Below, piece after piece: positions 35,674-46,621 of a DNA stretch of 64,000 nucleotides (position 1 is the stretch's first letter; every line of letters begins with the position of its first letter). The DNA is from Cyanophora paradoxa. Its lineage: Eukaryota; Glaucocystophyceae; Cyanophorales; Cyanophoraceae. A model generated the notes under the pieces. The model made no database searches and was not told the DNA's origin. It saw nothing but the letters and a program-made list of their open reading frames with translations. Location: assembly GCA_004431415.1 (NCBI GenBank), contig QPMI01000254.1, positions 33,540-97,539 on the forward strand. The letters run 5' to 3'. A program made the position numbers and the translations under genes.

Positions 35674-35746
35674 TCCCTCGTAGTCTAGCTGGTTAGGATA
35701 ACGCGCTCTCACCGCGTAGACCCGGGTTCAAGTCCCGGCGAGGGAA
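35674..35746 (+). tRNA. tRNA-Glu (CTC), copy 2
   Basis: Identical in sequence to the copy 134 bp upstream. The flanks differ, so only the gene body (plus a few bases) is conserved. Confidence 0.95.
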
Positions 35747-35756
35747 TCTTTTTCGC

Positions 35757-35790
35757 TGTCCGCGCCTGCAGTTCGAATCCCGACGGGTCC
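35757..35790 (+). pseudogene. tRNA 3'-half-like fragment
   Basis: CTGCAGTTCGAATCCCGACG followed by GGTCCAG resembles a T-arm plus acceptor 3' strand. The stem is imperfect and there is no 5' half, so it is at most a remnant. Confidence 0.3.
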
Positions 35791-35905
35791 AGTTTCGCAT
35801 CTGGGACGTCGATCGCAAGCGTTTAGCGCACAGCCGCCGGGCTTTCTCCCTCAGCTGGTGTAGGTTTGGCAGAGACGTTGCGGCGTTTTTGAGGCCGTTC
35901 CTAGC

Positions 35906-38197
35906 ATGGCCGGCCGGCGTGAGGCGCTCGAGGGCGACGGCCTTATCGACGTCCTCTACGACTTCTTGTGGCAGAAGAATGCTCAGGGACGCTCTTGTCG
36001 TGCGCTCTCCGTCTAGCGCTGCTCCGCCGGGGCATCCGCTCGGCTCGCCCGATCCCGCTCACTGCCCGGTCTGCAGCCGGCATATTACTGCCTGAAACTA
36101 TCGTCTACAAGTGCGTGGCTTGCGCTCTGTACCGTGCAGCTGGCTTAGCTAACCCTCCGCAAACAGATACCGCCAACCGGTAGAAACCTGCGGCCCGTCT
36201 CTGTCCAGCACTGGAGCGCTGACGGCTGCGGCGCGCGCGCAGGCTTACTGGTACTTCAGCTCTGCGAAGGACGGCCTGATCAAGAAGAAGAACAAGCAGA
36301 AGCTGACGAGTGCGCCGCGCGACCGCGGGGCGTTTCCCGGCTCGGCGCCTCGGCGGCTGACGCGCACCGCAGACGCCAGCATTTTCGAGTGTCTGACGAA
36401 GGAGCGGGACGCGCAGAGTGAGATCTGCGGTGCGCGCCGGCCCTCCGCGCGTCGGCCCCGCGCGCGGGGGGCGAGTGGGGCGCGCGCAGCGTACCACATC
36501 GCGACGCGGGACGGGGAGGCGGGGGAGGCGGCGCGGGTGACGACGGTGGAGTACCTGGACGAGGAGCGCCTGAAGCACTTCCTCTTCCACCGCGACAAGC
36601 TCAACAACGGCATCCTCCAGCGCTTCTTCGACCCCCCCGAGCTGCACAACAGTCCGCCCCGCCCCGCAGCGCCCCGCCCCCCGCCGGGCGGACGGAGGCG
36701 AGCGGGGGCGCAGCGGTGATCCGGGCGACGTGGTCGCCGGGGGTGTGCCTGCTGGAGAAGCGCTCGAGCGGGGCGAAGCTGGGCGACCGGCGGGCCTCGA
36801 TGGCGGCCCGCGCGGCGACCTTCGAGGGGGCCGAGGGGGGCACCGAGGCCGGCCCCATGAGCGGGGCGCAGCTCGCGGGGCACGTCACGCAGCTCTGCGC
36901 GAACGTCGTCGAGCACGTGGCCGAGGTCGCCCGCTCCTGCCGCATCGCCCGCATGGTCCTCTACTTCAAGCCCGACCGCGCCGGCCGCATCCACCTCCTC
37001 TGGTGCTCCTCCCTCCGCCTCCACCCGCCCGCCGCCCCGGGCTCCTCCCTCCTGCCCCCGACCCCCCTGGCGCCCCTCGACGTCGCCCACACGCTCACCC
37101 TCGCCGAGCCGCCCGTCGCCTCCGCCTCGCACCACCACCACGCCGGCCCCGCCCTCCTCGAGGCCGCCGCCTCCTCCCACGGCCACGGCCACGGCCACGG
37201 CCACGGCGGGCACGGGGCGCACGGGACGGCGGGCGGGCGGCGGAGCGCGGCGCCCGAGGCGCGGGCGTGCCCGGCGTGCGGGAAGCCCTTCGGGGAGGCG
37301 GGCGAGTTCGAGGTGAGCTACAAGCAGGTCCTCATGCACGCCGACGCCGCCTCGGGCGGCCCCCGCCGCGTGGCCGTCGGCTCGGCGCTGCCCCTCGACC
37401 TGGAGCCGCCGAGCGCCCTCTTCGAGGAGGCGATCCTCGGGCAGCGGCCCGACAAGGGCGACCGCTGGCGCTCCCACCACCGCGCCCGCCCCGCCCTCTC
37501 CTCCGCCTCCTCCGGCCCCGCCCCCGACCCCGCCGACGGTGCCGGCGCCGCGCAGACGCCCCCCGCCCCCCGCCCTTGCTCGCAGCTCACGCGCCGGGGC
37601 GCAGGGGTGCCGGAGGCGCTGCGGCGGCTGCACCCGGGCCTCACATCGGCGCAGCTGGGGCGGCTGGCGGGGGACGCGGCCTTCCTCTACAAGACCGCCC
37701 GCGTCTGCTGCACCTGCGCCGTCGCCATCACACGCACGTGCGCGCGCCCCTCTCACGCCATCCGACCCGCGCTGCGCGGCGTTAGGCTGAGCCGAGGGGC
37801 TCCCAGGGCGACGCGGGCGCTGGCGGCCGACGAGCCGCCCCGCGGCCCTCGCGCCCGCTCGCCGCGCCGGCGCGCGCCGCGGGCCCCGCGGCCGACGCCA
37901 CCGGCCAGCGCGCCTTCGCCGCCGGGACGGCGCCGGACGGGGCGCGACGCGAGGCCGGCCCCTCGGGGCGGCGGCGAGCGGGCGGCTGGCGGCGCTGCGG
38001 GCAACGCGGAGCGAGGGGGCGATGCGGGCGCCGGGCCCCCCCGGCGGGCGGCGGGCCAGCGGGAGTCGCCGCCGCACGAGCGGCGGGGCGGGCACGGGCC
38101 GTCGGGGAAGGGGAGCGCGGGGCGGGCGTGGATGGCGGCGCGGGCGGCGACCTTCACCCCGGACTACAGCAACCTCGCCGGTGACGCCGGCCTCTAG
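35906..38197 (+). CDS. Conserved-looking protein of unknown function with CxxC and His-rich run
   Basis: ATG at 35906 ([20 protein letters not shown]). Later exons read [54 protein letters not shown], then [20 protein letters not shown] and [14 protein letters not shown]. The main exon has [20 protein letters not shown], a His-Gly run at 37176-37220, [19 protein letters not shown] and [12 protein letters not shown]. The end repeats the motif MAARAATF ([13 protein letters not shown]). Motif spacing and conserved-looking Trp/Cys residues suggest a real family, but I cannot name it. The join between exon 1 and AYWYF is unresolved; the intron before AYWYF is GTGCGT...GCGCAG. The last 450 bp is low-complexity. 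Confidence 0.55.
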
Positions 38198-38582
38198 CCC
38201 CTCGGCCCCACTCCGCGCCCCGCCTTCCCCCCGCTCCCTTTCATTTCCCTTGGCCCTGCCCCTCTCCTCCCCATCCTATCCTCCCGCCTCTCTTTCTCGT
38301 CGGCCCGTCCCCTCGATCCCCTCGACCCATCCCTCCCCGCGCCCCCGAATCGCCTGATCGAAGCCGCGGACCCACCCCAAAGTCCATCCATATCACAGTT
38401 ACACTCAGCGACCCTCGGGACCTCTCTGTACATGAAAGCAAAGAGCCCGCCGCCTGCAGCTGCAGCTGCCGCTACGAGGCTAGCTAGACAAGCAGGCACA
38501 CGCAGGTCTCGCCCCCGGGACCGGGGGCCAGCTGGGCTGATGCTTCTCGAGGCCCGAGACGTCGACGTCGCTCGGAGGGAGC

Positions 38583-41500
38583 TCAGTCGTCGAGGCCCTG
38601 CGGGGCGGGGCGGGGCGCGGGGTCGGAGGGAGGCGAGCGCAAGGCGCAGGGGGAAGCTTGAGCGGACCTCGGCGCGGGAGAGGCGGAGGCAGGAGGTGGA
38701 GGCGCAGAGGTGCGCCACGAGGGGGTCGTCCTTGGGGTCCCCGGGGAGGTACTCGAGGAGGATGTCGAGCGGCACCTTGTTCGGCTTCGTCCCGCACCGC
38801 ACCTTCACCCGGTCGAAGACGGCGACGGTCGTCGAGGCCGCCCCCGCCTGGGCGGCCGCCTCGGGCCTCCAGGAGAGGGTGAGGGTGCGGGCGACGGGGT
38901 CGTGCGCGTGGCCCTCGAGCAGCGGCTCGAGGTCCTGCAGCGTGATCCGCTTCTCGAGGCCGAGGCGGGGCACGAAGACGTCGAAGGAGCGGTCCTGCAC
39001 CAGCACCACGACGGCCGGCTCGACGAGGGGCCGCCGCCGGAGCATGAGGCAGAGGTGGACGAGGCCGGAGTGCTCCTGCGCCATCTTGGCCTTGAGCTTG
39101 CGGGTGTTGCAGTGCTCGGCGACGCCGGACATGGCCTCGCGGGGGGGCAGGGAGGCGAGGATGGCGCGGGAGGCCTCGACGGCGGCGGCGGGCTCGAGGC
39201 TGGCGGTGCGCTCCGAGTCGAGGGCGGCCTGGAGGAGGCGGTGGACGACGACGTCGGCGTAGCGCCGGATGGGGCTCGTGAAGTGCGTGTAGAAGGGGAC
39301 GGCGAGGGCGAAGTGGCCCCACTGCGCGTGCTCCTCCAGGTCCCCCGTGCAGAAGTACTTCGCCGTCTGCATCGGCTTCGTCAGCAGGCTCCGGATCGCC
39401 TGCACGCCCGCGGGCCCCAGCATCAGCCCCCGTCAAGACAAGGCAGAAGAGGATGGGAGGGGGCACGGCGGCGATGTCGGGGTCGCGGGTGCGCTCGAGG
39501 TCGAGGAGGGAGCGGTGGATGGCCCCCGCGGAGGAGCCGTCGAAGGGCACGTCGTGCTGCGCGCAGAAGTCCAGGAAGTCGTCCAGGCGCCGCAGGAGGG
39601 GCGGCGGGTGCCGCCGCAGCAGCGACGCGTCGGGGAAGGCCGCCACGATGCGCCCCGCCACCGCCATGTTCGCCAGCAGCATGAACTGCCCGGGCGGTGA
39701 GGCGGGGGCAGGGGCAGAGACAGAGACAGAGAGCGCGAGCGGGCCTCCTCGACGAGGCGGTTGGAGTCCTTGAGCTCGTACTCGAAGCACTCGACGGGCG
39801 TCCCGTCCCGCCCCAGGTTGAAGCACAGCCGCACCGTGTGCAGCGACAGCGCCCCGCTCTGCCGGCGCGGCGCCGTGGGCAGGGGGCGGGCGGGGCGGGG
39901 GAGGGGGAGGGAGCGGGGGCGCACGTCGAAGCGGGCCTTGCGCATGCTGAGGGAGAGCCGGTGCAGGTCCCTCTGCGCCCCCAGCTCAGCTCCGCTCGGC
40001 TGAGCTAAGGCGGGGCGGGCGGACGGTGCAGCGGATGAGGTCGGCGGGGCCGAAGCCGTTGTGGACGTCGACGTCGCAGGCCCAGGCCTCGCCCTGCTCG
40101 ATGATCGCCTGCGCGCGGCCGTAGTCCAGCTTGCAGCAGCTGCGGATGACGCTCCGCCCGAACCACTCCTCCTGCACGCGGCCCTGGGCGTCGAGGCGCC
40201 AGATGACGGAGAAGGCGAGGCGGTCGACGCCGGGGTTGAGGCTGCAGAGCTCCTCGCAGAGGACGCCGGGGAGCATGGGGACGGCCTTCTGGACGAGGTA
40301 CGTCGTCGTCGCCCGGTGCTGCGCCTCGCGGTCCAGCGCCGTCCCCGGCAGCACGAAGTGCGACACGTCCGCGATGTGCACCCCGACCTGCCCGCCCCGC
40401 CCCTCAGAGGTTGGGAGGGAGAGAGCTGGGGGGGGGGGGCGTCGCGGGGGCGGCGGGCCTCGAAGGAGCCGTCGGGGAGGGCCCGGCAGTGGAGCGCGTC
40501 GTCGAGGTCGCGCGCCGTCAGCGGGTCGATGGTGTAGATGCACTCGGCGCGCAGGTCCCGCCGCCGCGCGAGCTCCTCGGCGGGGATCGACCAGGGCAGC
40601 GTCGGGAGGCACTTCTGCACCGCCTCGTTGAACGGGCGCGAGTCGATCTGCGAGGAGGCGGCGGATCGGAAGGGGAAGAGGGGGCCGCGGGGGCGGGGGC
40701 GCACGTCGTGCTCGAGGAGCAGCGCCTCAGTCTCCACCTCGATCTCCCCCGCCTCTGCCCGGCGGAGTCAGCGTGGCGGGGGCGTGGCCGGGGCGGGCGG
40801 GCGGGGGGGCGGGCGGGCGGACCGCCGAGCTTGTCGGAGAGGCGGCCGCGGGGCCAGACGGCGTCGATGGGCCAGTCGACGAAGGTGCAGGCGAAGAAGG
40901 TCGTCGCGAACTTGCCCGGCTCCTGCGCGAACTCCCGCGGGCACTCGTGCAGCGGGATGAGGAACCGCGGCGCTGCCGCCCCCGCCCCGCCGCCTCAGCG
41001 CCCCCGTCGGGAGGGGCGGAGGCGGGGCGGGGCGGGCGCACCGCGGGCGTTGTTGGGGATGAAGAAGGCGAACTTGTCCTGGGGCCGGACGGCGCCCCTG
41101 GGGTCGCAGGGCTTGAGGAGGCCCACGTGGCGGTTAAACTCGCTGCGCTTCACGATCGCCACGACGATTGCCGCCTTCTGGTAGTGCTCCTCCTCCTCCG
41201 CCGAGCACGCCACGGGGCCCGCCGCCGCCAGCGCCTCCAGATCCTCCCCCTCCCCCCCGTTCCCCTCCTCCGCCTGCGCGCGCCGGCTCGGCCCCGCGCG
41301 CGCGGAGAAGAAGACGGCGCGCGCGCGGGGCGCAGGGAGTGCGGACCCCGTCGGCGCAGTTGTGGACGTCCTCGGCGAGGGAGGCCTCGCCGGCGGCCCC
41401 GCGGGCGCGCCCGAGGCGCTTCCAGCGGGACTTGGGGAGGACGCGGATGGCCACCGTGTCGCCGTCCATCGCCCGGTTCTGGGCCACGTCCCCGTCGATG

Positions 41501-42085
41501 AGCACGTCGTTCACGAACCCCTTCACCACCACGAACGCCTCGTGCCGCCGCCGCGGGTTCACCCGCACCGTCCCCTGCGCGCCACGCTCACCGCCGCGCA
41601 AGGAGGCGCGCCAGCAAACTCGGGAAGCACCTGGAACAGTTCCTTGCGCTGCGCGGAGGCGGTCAGGCGCGCGGCGATCACACGAAGGCGCACGTACGCA
41701 CCTTCAAGCCATCGCGCACGGCATCGGGCCGCAGGTGCTCTGGGAACCTTGCCTTGCGCGGATTCCGGTTCGAGTCATGCGAGTTATGCGCGTTTCCTTG
41801 CTTGCGCGAGTTGCCTGCTTGTCCTGTGGGCAGCGGTTCATACGGCGGCGCGCAGGACGAATGCGGGGGCGCCGGACCTCCGCCGTGCGCTGGAGTGCTT
41901 GGATCGTGGTTCGGCGGTCGCTGAGGGGTCTGCGGCGGCCGCTGAGGGGTCTGGGCGCTCGAGGGCCGGCCTCCGCCACGCCCGCCCGCGGCTGAGCCTG
42001 GTCTTCCTCCAGCGTGTTGCTGATTCGCTCCTGGTCCTCCAGAAGGGCGCCCGCGGCCCTTTCCGGGAGTTTGCTGGTCCGCCAT
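38583..42085 (-). CDS. DIS3L2: DIS3L2-like 3'-5' exoribonuclease (RNase II/R family)
   Basis: Degrades RNA from the 3' end, in other eukaryotes preferring uridylated RNA in the cytoplasm. ATG at 42085. The N-terminal exon is a Gly/Pro/Gln-rich disordered stretch with no PIN domain, which argues for DIS3L2 over DIS3. A cold-shock-type region ([17 protein letters not shown]) follows. The RNB catalytic domain has [18 protein letters not shown] with the Asp cluster, [38 protein letters not shown]-like [17 protein letters not shown], and [20 protein letters not shown]-terminal S1-like segment reads [14 protein letters not shown]. The most natural end is SRAEGLDD with TGA complement 38583-38585, after a short intron. 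About ten short introns, several with CCCCG repeats. Confidence 0.9.
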
Positions 42086-42152
42086 TCTTGATTCGGTGTA
42101 CGCCCCGACGTCGCGCGACTCTACCCCCCCTACACCACCTGAGCCGGGCCTA
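42086..42152. promoter_or_regulatory. 67-bp head-to-head gap, DIS3L2 / zinc-module gene
   Basis: Only 67 bp separate the two divergent ATGs, so both 5' UTRs and any promoter must overlap this stretch or the opposite gene. It has a C-rich run (ACCCCCCCTACACC) and no TATA box. Confidence 0.5.
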
Positions 42153-43805
42153 ATGGGTGCCGAGAACAGCCGGTACGATGGAGATTACTACGATCCAAGC
42201 AGGTGCGAGCTATTCAACTACAATCTGCCAGCCTGCAGCTGCGCAATTCGAGACGGGCCAGCCTGGGCTCGCCCAGCCTAGCAGGGCTTCTTTTCGAATA
42301 CACAAGCACATAGAAATGCGAGAAAGAGCGTTTGCGGTCCGACCATAGCCCGGAAAGGCTGCGTGCAGGGGTTTCGCGTGTTCGGGGTTTCCGATTAGAC
42401 GATCGCCGGCGACGACGCTCGGCCCTCGTCGTCACCTCGTCACCTTTAGCTATACCTCCCGTTAATTCTCGTGCTATTCGTTCTCCCGATCCAGCCCCCC
42501 TCGCCGTGCTCTCATGATGCGCCCCGTCCCACTCGCAGGCCACGCCCCGACGGCGATGTGCAAGTCTATGTAGATCCGGCTTACGACCGAGATCCGCTCA
42601 CCGGCGCGCTGGGCCGGCGCTTCCACCTCCGCGCCGGGTCCGCCTCCGCAGCGCCCTGCCAAGCTTTCGAATGCGCGCGGGGCGTCTCACGGGCCCGGGC
42701 CGGGGCAGGTGCCACGGGGCGACGCGGGCGACGCTGATGTCGCGGGCGGTGGCGGAGCGGCGGCTGCAGTGCGAGCAGTGCCGGCCCTACGTGGGCGGCA
42801 GCATCACGGACGAGTGGAAGGCGCTGCGGGACCTCTTCACGTCGGACCCGCGCCGCCGCGAGGCCACGCGGGAGCGCGCCCCTGACACGATCCACGCCTC
42901 TCAGAGCCTCCGCGGTGCCCGCCCGCCCGCCGCCGCGCCCCGAGCGCCGCCTCACGCGCGCGCGCCCCGGCCCAGGCATCAACCCGGACTCCGACAGCGC
43001 ATGGACGGCGCGCCCCCGCCCCGCCCCGCCCCGGCCCGCGCCCGTCGCGCCCGGTGCTGACGTTCCTCCCCTCCGCAGAAGGCGCCGGCGGGGAAGCGCC
43101 TCGACGACTCGCGCTACTACGAGACCGAGAGGCGCGCGCGCTCGCCGGGCCGGGCCGGGCCCGCGCGCCGGCAGCTCGGCGGCGCTGATGCGGGGGCAGG
43201 CCGCGCGGGGACGGGGACGTGACGGTGTACATCGACCCTGCGTACAACAAGGACCCGCTGACAACGGCGATGGGGCGGCGGTACCACTACCGGCGCGGCT
43301 GCCAGGGCGCCCGCCAGGGGACGCTGCTCTCGCGGGCCATCGCCGAGCGGCGCGTGCAGTGCGAGCAGTGCCGCCCCTACGAGGGCGGCTCCATCACCGA
43401 CGAGTGGAAGGTGCGCGCGGCGGGGCGGGGCGAGTTCGGAGCGCGGCTGACGTCCGGCGCGGCCTCGGATGCAGGCTTTCCGGGACCTCTTCACGACGCG
43501 GACGGAGCGGCGGCAGACGAGCCAGCGGAACCTCGAGGTGCGGGGGCCCGGGGCGGCCCCGCCCGCGCGCTGAGGCGCTCGCGCGGCCTGCCGCCTCCGC
43601 CCTGCGCCGCCCTCTCACGCCGGGGCCGCAGGTCGTGGAGGCGGCGCGCGCCCTGCGCTCCGACCCCTCCCACGCCGCCTCCTCCCACGCCTACCCCTCC
43701 CACGCCTACGCCCCCGCCCAGCGCGCCCCCCCGAACGGCGCCCCGCCCCCGGGCTGGGACGCCGACGAGGGCGTCATGGCCTGCGTCTGCCGCCACCTCT
43801 ACTGA
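42153..43805 (+). CDS. Protein with two copies of a small putative zinc module (H-x4-C-x19-C-x2-C-x-P)
   Basis: ATG at 42153 (MGAENSRYDGDYYDPSR). Module 1: DGDVQVYVDPAYDRDPLTG, FHLRAGCHGATRATLMSRA, then RRLQCEQCRPYVGGSITDEW. Module 2: DGDVTVYIDPAYNKDPLTT, YHYRRGCQGARQGTLLSRA, then RRVQCEQCRPYEGGSITDEW. Both are preceded by a YY-x3-R-P-R hinge and followed by A-[LF]-RDLFT. Exons: 42153-42202, 42539-42637, 42709 to about 42905, 43079-43131 (followed by a GC-AG intron), 43200-43410, 43475-43537 and 43632-43805. Spacing of His and three Cys is identical in both modules and fits a zinc site. It loosely recalls the YH...C...CxxC-P module at the ends of bacterial nucleases and the Ada N-terminal fold. 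Function unknown. The 3' splice of exon 3 is uncertain. Confidence 0.75.
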
Positions 43806-45034
43806 GGCCCTGAGGGGCGCGCGACCCGGGGCCCCTTGGGCCCTGGCCCGCCCGCCCGGGCCCGGCCACCTCCTCGCGACGTCCGCGAGGAGGCGGCCGA
43901 CGATCGGTATCGCCGTAGCGCTAGCTAGCACGCACAGCAGTAGCCATAGGCCCGTAGCTGCCCGTGTAGGAGCCCCTCCGTGTTGATTTGCATGCATATG
44001 CGCATTCCCACGGCCAGGTTCCGTTTTATATAGCTAGGATCCAGTCCTGTCTGGTCCACGTGCCACGGTGCTCCCCGAGCCGCCGGGCCGCTTGAGCTTC
44101 TAAGGCTTCAAATGCTTCATGATCATGATCATGCCCTGATGCCACTGGGCCAGTGTTCAATTCAATGATTGCAACGGTTTTGTTCAAGGTTCAACGGTTG
44201 AGTGCTATATTAGCTCTAGCTAGCTTTAGTAATTTTCATTGTTGAATTTAAATTGCAGCTCATGATCATCGGATCAAGATTCTTCGACGTCGACGTCGAC
44301 GTCAGCAGCGCATGCGCAGCCTGCATACGCAGCCTCAGGGCCTGGCGAATTTCAACCTTGAAAGTTCAACGGTTTGGTGTCGTGCTCTATTTCATGGGAC
44401 TTGATCTGAATTGAAGAGACAAGGTTCACAAAAATATTCACACTATAGCTAGGTTTGGTGCTAAATTCGAAAGCGGCAACGTCTGGCAAGCTATCCGACG
44501 ATCATGATCATAGCCTCATGTGAGTGAGCACTGCAGCTGAGCTGTGCTATGAAACTGAGTGACTGCGAATTTAAACTTGCTGCTGGCCATATGCACGGAC
44601 GCTAGGTCCCTCTGTAGAGCGTAAAAGTACACGGCTGCCTTCGAGATCGATAGGCAAGCAAGCTGGCAAGAAGACTAGAACTCGGAACTCGGGACCAACC
44701 ATGAAGTCCTAATTTCAGGATCGTAAAAACGACCCTGTCACGAGGCTCTTGGGTTATTTCTATCCGAACGCACTGCGGCAGGAACTCGACAAAAGAACCA
44801 AGCCCGGGCCCGAAGCCAAGAAGAGCGAGTATGTGTAGAGATTATGTAACGCAAACCCGAAACCCGTCGAACGATAATGTCCGCGCTCCTACCCCTATCT
44901 AAAACACACAAAATCTCACAAGCTATGTGCAGATAATGTACGAATACCGAACGCATGCAATGAAACCGCAGAAAAAGCATTATTCCTCGCTAGGAGATGA
45001 GGCGAGGGGCGGGCCCCCCGCACGGTCGCCGTCG
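43806..45034. other. AT-richer intergenic island
   Basis: About 1.2 kb of clearly lower GC than the genes, with ATCATGATCATG palindromes (44120-44140, 44500-44515), a GACGTCGACGTCGACGTC run near 44287 and TAGCTAGCTTTAG words. No gene or transposon recognised. Character is the same as 8.65-9.9 kb. Confidence 0.6.
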
Positions 45035-46621
45035 TCAGGAGGCGAGGGCGGGGCGGGGGCGCTTGGGGGATGGCCCCGCCTCCTCCCCGTCGACGCTCGG
45101 GCGGCGGCAGGCGCCCGGCGACAAGCTCTCCACCACGACGCAGAGGCCGGCCGCCGCCGCCGCGGCGGTGGCGGCGGGGCTCGCGGGGAGGGGGCAGGAC
45201 GGGGCGGGGCTCTCCTCGCGGGGCCGCGCGGGGGCGGGGCAGGGCGAGGGGGCTCCCGAGGAGGCGGCGGAGGAGGGGCCGGAGGAGCAGGAGCAGGAGA
45301 GGGAGCGGGCGAGGGGCGAGGCGAGGGGCGAGGCGGGCCCGGCCTCGGCGAGCAGGGCCGCGACGCCGGCGGCCGCGCGCTCCGAGGCGGCGAGGGCCTG
45401 CACCACCGCCGGCGACTCGGCGAGCCGCCGCGCCGCCTCCGCCGCCTCCGCCGCCGAGGCGAAGGAGGGGTCTGGGGCGGTGCGCGCGGTGGGGCGGCCC
45501 TCGGCGGCGCGCGCGAGGGCGTCGGCGGCGAGGGCCGCCTCGTGCAGGATCTCCTCGTCCCCGCTCGCCGCGCCCCGCAGCACGCCCGCCACCAGGCCCT
45601 CCTCCACGAACGCCCCCAGCAGCCCCGGGCTCTGCCCGATCAGAAGCCGCGCCGCCCGCAGCGCCGCCGCGCGGGCCCCCGCCGTGCCGTGGGCGAGGGC
45701 GGTGCCGATGCGCTCGGGGCGCGGAGCTCGGCCTCCTCGAGGGGCCCGCCCGGCGAGGCCGCCGCCGCCGCCGCCGCCGCGATGCACGCCCCGCTCACCT
45801 CCGAGACCTGCGGCCCGGCCCGGCTCGGAACGGGCAGGGCGGCCGCGGGCTCGCAAGGAGGGGGCGGGGCGGGCCTCGAGGCGCTCGGTTTCGGCGAAGA
45901 GGGCGAGGAGGGCGTCGAGGAGGGGCCGCCGCGCCGCCCGCGCCGCCTCGGGGCTCCCGAAGAGCGCGCGGACGAGCTTCGCCGCAGGGCAGTAGAGCCG
46001 CGCGTTCGGGCCCGTCAGCAGCGCCGTCACCTGCGCCCGCGTGAGGCCCCGCGGAGAACGCGGCCGGCGGCGGCGGCAAAGCCTCGAACCTTGTCGAGGG
46101 CGCCGGCGCGGACGATGACGTCCATGTTGCCGGGGGACGTGCAGAGGTTCCGGAGCACGGTGAGCCCCTGCAGCACCTGCCGGGGACGGTGAGCAACGGC
46201 GCCGGCGGCTGCGGCTCCCGAGGGCGCGGGGCGGGCGCACGGAGCGCTCGCCGAAGCCGAGCTGCGACACGGGGAAGGCGATCTCGGAGGGGTCGGTAAC
46301 GCGCTCATCCCCGCCCGAGACAAGGCTGAGGACGAAGCGCGGGTGGTGCGGCTCGTGGTGCCCGTGATGGTGCCCGTGGTGCCCGTGCGGGGGCGGGTAG
46401 GGCGGGTCCCGGAAGTGGCTGTGGTGCCCGTGCCCGTGCCCGTGCCGCGGCGCCTCCAGCTCCATCAGGTGCCCGTCCGTCTGCATGTGCCGACTCCTCC
46501 TCATCGCCGCCTGCATCAGATCGAGATCCGCCAGCCTGCGAGCGTCGACGTCCGCGGCAATCCGCAGCTCAAATGAGATGTTTCGCTGCCCGCCGGGCAG
46601 GTCCGCTTCCGTGAGACCCAC
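45035..46621 (-). CDS. ARM/HEAT-like helical-repeat protein with His-rich N-terminal segment
   Basis: The frame starts near 46621 without an ATG (LPGGQRNISFELRIAADVDA), so a first exon upstream is missing. A His-rich stretch follows at about 46345-46460 (HGHGHGHHSHF, HGHHGHHHGHHEPHH). Later exons look like armadillo repeats: VLQGLTVLRNLCTSPGNMDV, IVRAGALDKVR, VTALLTGPNARLYCPAAKLV, RALFGSPEAARAARRPLLDA and LLIGQSPGLLGAFVEEGLVA. The tail is Ser/Pro/Ala-rich and ends RPRPALAS. The overall pattern fits an ARM scaffold; partner unknown. An upstream open frame at 46810-47094 (MNLPVSQHQKASKFVDGG) could supply the start. Confidence 0.55.
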   Translation of the reverse strand: MGLTEADLPGGQRNISFELRIAADVDARRLADLDLMQAAMRRSRHMQTDGHLMELEAPRHGHGHGHHSHFRDPPYPPPHGHHGHHHGHHEPHHPRFVLSLVSGGDERVTDPSEIAFPVSQLGFGERSVRPPRALGSRSRRRRCSPSPAGAAGAHRAPEPLHVPRQHGRHRPRRRPRQGSRLCRRRRPRSPRGLTRAQVTALLTGPNARLYCPAAKLVRALFGSPEAARAARRPLLDALLALFAETERLEARPAPSLRARGRPARSEPGRAAGLGGERGVHRGGGGGGGLAGRAPRGGRAPRPERIGTALAHGTAGARAAALRAARLLIGQSPGLLGAFVEEGLVAGVLRGAASGDEEILHEAALAADALARAAEGRPTARTAPDPSFASAAEAAEAARRLAESPAVVQALAASERAAAGVAALLAEAGPASPLASPLARSLSCSCSSGPSSAASSGAPSPCPAPARPREESPAPSCPLPASPAATAAAAAAGLCVVVESLSPGACRRPSVDGEEAGPSPKRPRPALAS

